A stretch of 64,000 bases of DNA, from NCBI GenBank assembly GCA_040954595.2, contig CM082591.2:7688001-7752000 (forward strand). The letters run 5' to 3'. Shown here in pieces: positions 57,159 through 64,000 of this stretch (positions are counted from its first letter, which is position 1; the number at the start of each line of letters is the position of its first letter). Source of the stretch: Balanoglossus misakiensis (taxonomy: Eukaryota; Hemichordata). A program made the translations under genes and the position numbers. The notes beneath the pieces are model-generated. The model saw only the letters and a program-made list of their open reading frames with translations. It did no database searches and was not told the DNA's origin.

Positions 57159-58975
57159 CAGTCATAAAATATCTAGGGGATTTCCATAAATAGAATAAGG
57201 CTGCCAGCATTCACATAAGTGTTTTTTGGCCATTTTGGGGGCCATATATGAACTAACAAACATGCTATATTAGTAATTTTGAGGATTAAATCCGCTTATG
57301 CATGGGGAATAATTTAAGAGATCAAAGATTGTACATAGATATTAAGTTTATTGGTCCCCCCCCCCCCATGATATAAAGTTTGAGCCGTCACCTTTAGAAT
57401 CCATTTGACAACCACATGCATGGTGAAAAGATGAGTATAAAACATCTGGAAAAAAATATATGGAAAAAACGTCTTATAAACCTATTACTATATTGTCGAA
57501 ATAGAACAATTTTCATCAGATATCCAATTATTCATTTTTTTCAAGTTTCGGATTTTTTCATATTCTCATATAATTTGGCCATTTTCAGTGTAACGTGTTC
57601 AATTCCAGATTCACTCCATTCCTACTCTGATTCAAAGTGATTATCTAACCGATATATTGTTCGCCAAGGTCTGAGTGAAGACAATATTCATGCATAGCGG
57701 TAGCTATATGTAGCCTGTATAATCATTTGACAATTTGTGAATTGTATTATATTGTAAATAAAATGTGTAATTTGAATGCTAAGATTGACGTTATTGTTTG
57801 GCTAGACCATAGGCGCCCCCAGAACAAGTTTTAACTTGTTTTCAAACATCCTGCCTTTTTAATGCATGCACGTATATCATTATATTGAAACAATCAACAT
57901 TAGCTGGTACATGTACCACTATCAGATTTCGTGGACGTTCAAATATTTGCAATTTCATGATTGTGCTACCTGAATCCGTCATGACCATTGTCACGTGCAA
58001 CTGAAATTACGTCATAGGGAACTTCGTGTGCATTAACATTAAATTACGCCATTTTCAATCTTCCCATGAATCATGTGAAGTTGTAATTTGATATTTCAAC
58101 ATGAGCAAATATTCATTAGTTAACACTGTGCATTCAAAATTCGCCAGCCACAACTTCTAGAAAAACCTTTAGGAATGTTATTGAATGACAATGACTGCAT
58201 GGCGGTGGGTGGCAATTAATGACATTGAAGAAAATAGTCGTATATCATTAGATTGAAACAATCAACATTAGCTGAGTCAGTCATAAAATATCTGGGGGAT
58301 TTCCATAAATAGAATACTTAGGCTGCTAGCATTCACATAAGTGTCTTTGGCCATTTTTGGGGCCATATATGAACTAACAAACATGCTATATTAGTAATTT
58401 TGAGGATTAAATCCGCTTATGCATGGGGAATAATTTAAGAGATCAAAGATTGTACATAGATATTAGGTTTATTGGCCCCCCCCCCCCCCATGATATAAAG
58501 TTTGAGCCGTCACCCTTAGAATCAATTTGACAATTACACATGCATGGTGAAAAGATGAGTATAAAACATCTGGAAAAAAATATATGGAAAAAAACGTCTT
58601 ATAAACCTATTACTATATTGTCGAAATACAACCATTTTCATCAGATATCCAATTATTCATTTTTTTCAAGTTTCGGATTATTTCATATTCTCATATAATT
58701 TGGCCATTTTTAGTGTACCGTGTTCTATTCCAGATTCACTCCATTCCTACTCTGATTCAAAATGATTATATAACCGATATATTGTTCGCCAAGGTCTGTG
58801 TGAAGACATTATTCATGCATAGCGCTAGCCTATATTTGACAACACATGAATTATATTGTATAGAAAATGTGTAATTTGAATGCTAAGATTGACGTGTATT
58901 GTTTGGCTAGACCATAGGCGCCCCCAGAACAAGTTTTTACACGTTTTCAAACATCCTGCCTATTTAATGCATGGA
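57159..58975. repeat. 1.1-kb segmental duplication
   Basis: The block cagtcataaaatatct... occurs at 57159 and 58278. The two copies share gcattcacataagtg, ccatatatgaactaacaaac, a long C run followed by atgatataaagtttgagccg, and an end with ggctagaccataggcgcccc. The block tatcatta(t/g)attgaaacaatc also occurs twice (about 57873 and 58233). Copies differ by small indels. No gene was seen. Confidence 0.75.
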
Positions 58976-59393
58976 AAATAGCAACCGCTCCCACTTAGTA
59001 AAATTCATTCGTTTATGACATTTCCAGCATACAGTTCAGCTTTACGAGGTGGATCATCACAGCTATGGCGCGCATGTTGGCACTAGGGTAAGGCAAAAAA
59101 AAAAATTATTGTGCTGTTCCGATTACATGGTTTTCAAAAATAGGGTAGGTAGGTAGGGACATTTTTAGGTCCTGTTTAGTTTACAGGTATAAATACCATG
59201 GTACCTTACAGGATCGGTTGTGTCTGTTGTATGGATGTATGTGTAAGTCCCTCCACATCAAAAACTTGCCGGGCTGTGGATGGGAGTTTGTTCAAATGAT
59301 CAGACCCCACCGCATAACGTAAATGGCACATGGAGAGGGTTTGAAAGACAGTAAAAGAGATCTCTTCCTTGTATCTTCTGTTACAGTGGAACA

Positions 59394-61835
59394 ATGAGTA
59401 GTTATAAAAAAGATGAATTGTCTGAAACAATGGCGCTGTCAGAGTATGATTTCACCGACGAGCTGGTGTTCTATGTGAATGGTAAAAAGGTAAGATCTAT
59501 ACCAAGTCATTTACAAGATTTATATCTTGAGATATTCCAGTGTTTCTATATAAACCTGGCATATATACCAGTATGTTATCATTTCATTGCAAAAAATATC
59601 ATGGCATTTTCTCAGAAGTCACAACTATTTAACTTAATATACACCGACCAATGACGTACGTAACAGCCAATTGTGGATATGCAAATTGTTCGTGGTTATG
59701 TTGCTGTCTAGCCAACCCTTTTGTATTCTGTCATGTCTGATTTTTGTGTATGCAATGCTAATTAGCATTCTTTCCGAACAACCGCGCACAGCAAAATAAT
59801 GCACTGGAAGCTTAAGGGCCTACGGTTAAACACTGTCCCATTTTAATGATTTGCATTTGTTTCATTCTAAAGATCGTCGACAGGAATATTGACCCTGAGT
59901 TGACCTTGGTGGCGTACTTGCGAGACATCTGTATCCACACAATTGATTCTGTTCAGACACTATTAATCCGTGGCACAATTCGGCCAACCAATAAACTGAT
60001 TTGCAACTTCAAAAAAGGAAATTGAAAAAATGCTACATGTCAATTTTCAAATTGTTTCTTCATCTTAATTATTAAATTTTAGGCCTATTTTCTAATTACA
60101 AATTCTTCGTCTGAGATTGACAAATGGAAAATTGGTATATACTGCTGTGAGAATGGCACTTTGCGGCCATTTAAATTCCTTTTTTTGAAGTTGCAAATCG
60201 GTTTATTGGTTGGCCGAAATGTGCCACGGATTACTATTACACCCAAATGGTGAAAGCACATATCACGTGACAGTTACACAACACACTGTCCTATTTTTTT
60301 TTTTGTTCATAGCGAGTGACAGGAGGTCTTGTTCTTTGGTTTTGTTATTGTGATGATTGTTTATTAGATTCGTATTAATATTGGTGTCATTCAGCTTAGA
60401 AGTCTGTCATCAAATTTGTGACCTTCCTTCTCACCTACAAGTAGCATATGTCATTCACAAGGTTACAATTGTACAACAAATGCCGAACAAAAGGTCTGGT
60501 TATTGGTGAAAATAGACAACACATTATTGATGAGATTCGATCACAAGAATTCCGTATAGCAGAAATTTAAGTGAATCGTTCAATGTACCAATTGCATTTC
60601 TTACACTTTTTATACAAAAAATGTTCATTTTATTCACAAAGGAACTCTAAAAGAGGTCCTTCTTAGTGTTTAAACACAACATTTAAGTTTGTATAATTTT
60701 GGTAATTTACTAAAACACAAATTTAAAAGGTTCAATGCCATTTTGTGGACTAGATTCACAAGATCAAATCGTGATGTGTTTTACCATGTGTTTTCTCGGG
60801 GGAGGTAATCAAGCCCTAGCAGCTCATGGACTATTAGCCTGGCCTCCATACCCAGTGTGTTTTAGATAGACTCACACACAAGGGTCTGGCCACAGAGTCG
60901 ACTATCTTCCATTTTTAAGATCTGCATGTCAATAAAACACAAAACGCGATGTCACGGCAACTAGGTCACCACATGGTCTTCACTCTGACGTCGTTCAAGT
61001 CAATCACCTTACGCGACACACTGCTGGTTGGCTGTTACCATGGAACAGATGTTGCTAATCAAAATGCTAATTATTATAACTATTATTATAACTATTGGTA
61101 ACGCCAGGGTCATAGCTTCGGCCAATCAGTAGTGTGACATGCAGAGCTTAAAAATGGAAGATACAATGTAGTTGACTCTGTTGCCAGAGCCTTGTGTCAT
61201 TCTATCTAAAACACACTGGGTATGGAGGCCTGCAGGCTAATGGTCTAATATGATCTTCTGAAAAATGCTGGCTCCTGAGGTGGACAGTTCCTTCAAAGCG
61301 GGCTTGTTCGACACTTCAATGCTATCAAACTTTTTCCTTAATTAAAACAAAACCAAAGTATGTTTAAAAGGAACAAAATTATCGTGCGGAGAAGGTGCGT
61401 GTGGAGCATGTACTGTGATGATTTCGACTTTTGATCCAAGGTCTACGAAGATAAGGTAGGTATACACACAGTTCTGTGGTGTACGCAATGCAGTGGAACG
61501 GTGGAGGTGTGCAGAGTAACCTTTTCTCGTGACTTAGTTGAATTCCAAAGACTCGATTACGTATATGCAACCTGTTGTGATCGATTTTACTTGCGACACA
61601 TTGAAATACAAAATGACGAAAGCTGACATTGTAGAGTTGTGATCATGAAAGCTGTACCATGGTAGCTGATTTACATGTAAGGTACATAAGGCTTATACTT
61701 TTGCATTGGTGTTTCTGTATATTCAGTCACTGCTGCGTCACGGCCTGCTTGGTACCAATTTGTTCAGTACATGGCAAGGCCATTACTACAATCGAAGGTG
61801 TTGGCAGCGTTGCCGATAAGCTTCACCCTATACAG
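59394..61835 (+). CDS. XDH: XDH exons 1-4: plant-ferredoxin-type [2Fe-2S] domain
   Basis: Exons 1-4 give [20 protein letters not shown], then [33 protein letters not shown], and [20 protein letters not shown]. The C-x4-C-x2-C ligands (CGEGACGAC) plus the later TAC are in the positions of the human enzyme's first cluster. The exon 2 donor (t|gtatcc) is weak but is fixed by phase and by the LRDI-L-C-L-KGTKL join. Confidence 0.9.
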
Positions 61836-62007
61836 GTCAGTATCATCACAAAGAGTGCCTACGTACCTTATACCTATATACATACATACATACATACATA
61901 CATACTGGTACATACATACATATTACATACATATATACGGTACATACATACATACATACATACCGGTACATACATACATACATACATATTACATACATAC
62001 ATACATA

Positions 62008-62038
<31 letters not shown>

Positions 62039-63890
62039 CATACCTACATACATATACGCACACATCAAGAGTGATTTTACAAAGTAAAAAGTCGTCAAAC
62101 AGTTCAACCCATGGACATCAGCTTGCCCTATAAAAGTCAATGTATTTGATAGTAGGAACAGATACTTTTCCTAGCTGTTTCCGTTGACGTTTTTGTCAAA
62201 TTTTCGGTCTGGTTATATTTTAATGCTCATATATCACACAACTATACATTGGATACATCATTTTGCTTAACATACCTATCCTGCATGTTCAATATAGGAA
62301 CAATTCATCCAAAGCCATGGGCTACAGTGTGGCTTTTGTACCCCAGGCATGGTGATGAACATGTACACATTGCTACGCAACAATGCCTTACCAACGAAGG
62401 AAGAAATAGACTACGCTTTGAGTGGCATGATCTGTCGATGTACTGGATACAGGCCGATATTACAGGGAATGTACACCTTTTCACAGGTAGAGACCACGCT
62501 TGAACCTTGTGACATGCTTCGAAACCATGCACTCAGATATGAACTTGAAATATTACGTACGTAGAAACAAAAATCAAGCTACACCAGTGCAAGAATAAAC
62601 TGTATAACGGTTAGTTAAAGAAACATACAATTCTAACGAGTTACCACTTCACATTGGAATTTCTGTAAAAACAAACACTTTTTTATTCTACGGTAGGACT
62701 CTTGTTGCAAGAAAAACGACGGAGTGGGGTGTTGTCGTTCTAATGGTGGAGTCTGTGAAGAGACTGTTGACACGGATGAAAATGATAAACCAATGAAAAG
62801 CGAGACTCAGGATATCATATTTCCTCCAGAGCTGCTCGTAAGTGATGTCTACATGTACCATCGATAGCTAGTTATTTCTATCCACGAACACTGGGTGTGA
62901 ATTGAATTTAAAGGAACACAGTCACCTCTAACTTACACGTGTGAAAGCCTATGGGTGACCATGTTGTGGTGCACGTTTTCGCGTGGCAACCCCTTGAAAA
63001 TATTTCTTTGGATAAGACAGGCTAAGTGTATTTTCATATTTTTCATGGGTTATAGCTCATTAAAACTTTCAACAGATGACAAATTTTCGACTTTGCTCCT
63101 GATTGTTTATCAACTGACGTAAAGTACAAACAATAGCTATGCAATTACCGTACTCCTAGTCTGTCGCCCAGTGACACCAATCGGAAAATGGTATCAACCA
63201 CACCAAGGTGGGCGGAAGTTGGACCTGGCGCTTTTTTGCCATGACTCAAATTACAGTAAACGCCATATTGGAATATCTGCCAACTTTCCCTCGATTTTGT
63301 AAAAAATCGCGCGACCTACACATGGCGAATATGTTTTATTCTGAAAGAGTGACCTCAAAGCTACCAATTTATGTATAAATCAGCTAGGCCGGATTTCTCC
63401 TTTAAATCTCAATTTGCCTTGGTAATATTAGCTTTGTTTGTCAAGGAATACAATCATCTCTAATTTACACAAGGTTATGTCCATATACCGGTAAAGTGCA
63501 GGTGTCAAAGTCTTTGGACTATCCCAGACACTCTGTGGGCATCCAGAAGAGAGCCCACAAGCGCCGTCTGGGTAACCGAGACTAGGTAACAGTAGCAAAA
63601 TGTGCATGTATGTGACTCCAAAATGAATTGACTATGTCTTTGCCAGAAAGATGTGCCTACTGACAACGTACGCCAGAGCCCGAAACTGAAAGAGAGCCGA
63701 ATCTACTGATAAGGATTGAATATCAATTCATATTCTGTTATTTCACAGACTAACCAAGATTTGCATACTGGCACCTTTATGTGTAGAGGTCCCCGTGTCT
63801 TGTGGATTAAACCGACATCGCTGCGTCAAGCATTAGAAATTAAACAGCTGGAACCGAACGTGCAGCTGGTTGCAGGAAACAATGACATAG
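59394..63890 (+). CDS. XDH: Xanthine dehydrogenase/aldehyde oxidase family, first seven exons
   Basis: This is a cytosolic molybdo-flavoenzyme that hydroxylates purines (XDH) or aldehydes (AOX), passing electrons from Moco through two [2Fe-2S] clusters to FAD. Exons are 59394-59489, 59873-59930, 61359-61455, 61727-61835, 62298-62486, 62697-62837 and 63749-63890. Phases 0,1,2,0,0,0 all join. The protein starts [19 protein letters not shown], then VFYVNGKK and [11 protein letters not shown]. Both Cys-rich clusters are intact and the FAD domain starts ([18 protein letters not shown]). The rest, including FAD, Moco and catalytic Glu, is beyond the window. XDH and AOX cannot be separated from the N-terminus alone. 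Confidence 0.93.
59966..60232. mobile_element. MITE in an XDH intron
   Basis: The ends atccgtggcacaattcggcc and ggccgaaatgtgccacggat are inverted repeats, extended inwards by aaccaataaac/gtttattggtt and gcaacttcaaaaaagga/tcctttttttgaagttgc. It is about 267 bp long and non-coding. Confidence 0.7.
60833..61242. mobile_element. TIR element in an XDH intron
   Basis: The ends attagcctggcctccatacc and ggtatggaggcctgcaggct are inverted. The arms continue with gtgtgttttagatagactca and tctatctaaaacacac, then gtcgactatcttccattttt and aaaaatggaagatac. It is about 410 bp long, with no coding potential. Confidence 0.7.
61866..62050. repeat. Tetranucleotide (ATAC) microsatellite
   Basis: This is a tandem catacata tract, broken several times by tactggtacata, atattacata and acggta. 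Its long Tyr/His/Thr-rich open frames are repeat artefacts. It lies in the intron between XDH exons 4 and 5. Confidence 0.9.
62298..62486 (+). CDS. XDH: XDH exon 5: second [2Fe-2S] domain
   Basis: This exon has 63 codons, phase 0/0. It reads [48 protein letters not shown] and [12 protein letters not shown]. The paired CxxC and CxC motifs (CGFC, CRC) are the four ligands of cluster II. It is diagnostic of the XDH/AOX/CO-dehydrogenase small-subunit family. Confidence 0.95.
62697..63890 (+). CDS. XDH: XDH exons 6-7: Cys-rich linker and start of FAD domain
   Basis: Exon 6 (62697-62837) reads [20 protein letters not shown] and ends IIFPPELL, the usual linker to the FAD domain. Exon 7 (63749-63890) starts [20 protein letters not shown] and ends [11 protein letters not shown], the FAD-binding loop (GNTEIG in many XDHs). 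It ends in phase 1 with donor gtatgt and continues beyond the window. Confidence 0.88.
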
Positions 63891-64000
63891 GTATGTATTA
63901 TAATCAGCACACTGACAAAGCTTATCAACGAGGAATTACGCATTAAATGTAGCCGGTTGAAACAAGAGACTAATTATTTTGGACACTGGGATGGACAAAA

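Noticed and set aside
61659-62140. Tyr/His/Thr-rich frames over the ATAC tract
   Set aside because: They are microsatellite translation. Only the first part (61727-61835) is a real XDH exon in one of these frames.

Overview
This is a eukaryotic, almost certainly invertebrate animal, genomic window. Genes are split by GT-AG introns of about 0.2-2.7 kb, and the introns are full of short palindromic DNA transposons (MITEs), one tRNA-headed SINE and microsatellites. The protein repertoire (GNPTAB, a xanthine dehydrogenase/aldehyde oxidase, and a giant protein with GT4-like, TRADD-N-like and NHL parts) fits a marine invertebrate, probably a deuterostome such as a hemichordate, cephalochordate or echinoderm. 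The species cannot be fixed from sequence reading alone.

Layout. (1) 255-17743, + strand: the 3' 20 exons of GNPTAB, the alpha/beta precursor of GlcNAc-1-phosphotransferase; the N-terminus lies upstream of the window. All splice phases join into 1136 codons plus a stop. (2) 18985-35656: a three-copy 171-bp tandem repeat, then a 16-kb satellite of about 143 units of a 112-bp monomer with nested higher-order repeats. The satellite lies between the 3' ends of two convergent genes. (3) 35657-38150: transposon debris and a roughly 160-bp tandem repeat split by a TIR element with a TAA target duplication. (4) 39741-52866, - strand: an eight-exon gene whose phases all join to predict a 2809-aa protein. 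Its order is an internally duplicated GT4-like glycosyltransferase module, a TRADD-N-like segment, an unrecognised domain, a coiled coil, about 39 copies of a 36-aa charged repeat, and a six-blade NHL propeller. (5) 54683-55627, - strand: two tandem copies of a three-exon cassette of unknown identity. (6) 55735-59300: transposable elements and a 1.1-kb duplication. (7) 59394-63890 and beyond, + strand: the first seven exons of a molybdo-flavoenzyme (XDH/AOX), carrying both [2Fe-2S] domains and the start of the FAD domain.

The genes do not form a pathway. GNPTAB is a Golgi lysosome-targeting enzyme and XDH/AOX is a purine or aldehyde oxidase. The giant protein looks like an intracellular adaptor or sensor with an immune-type architecture and is the most novel object here. 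Its fourth splice donor was invaded by a transposon whose TTA target duplication and terminal G rebuild a working donor. Coordinates were read by eye from splice signals, reading phase and translated homology; no alignment or database search was run.
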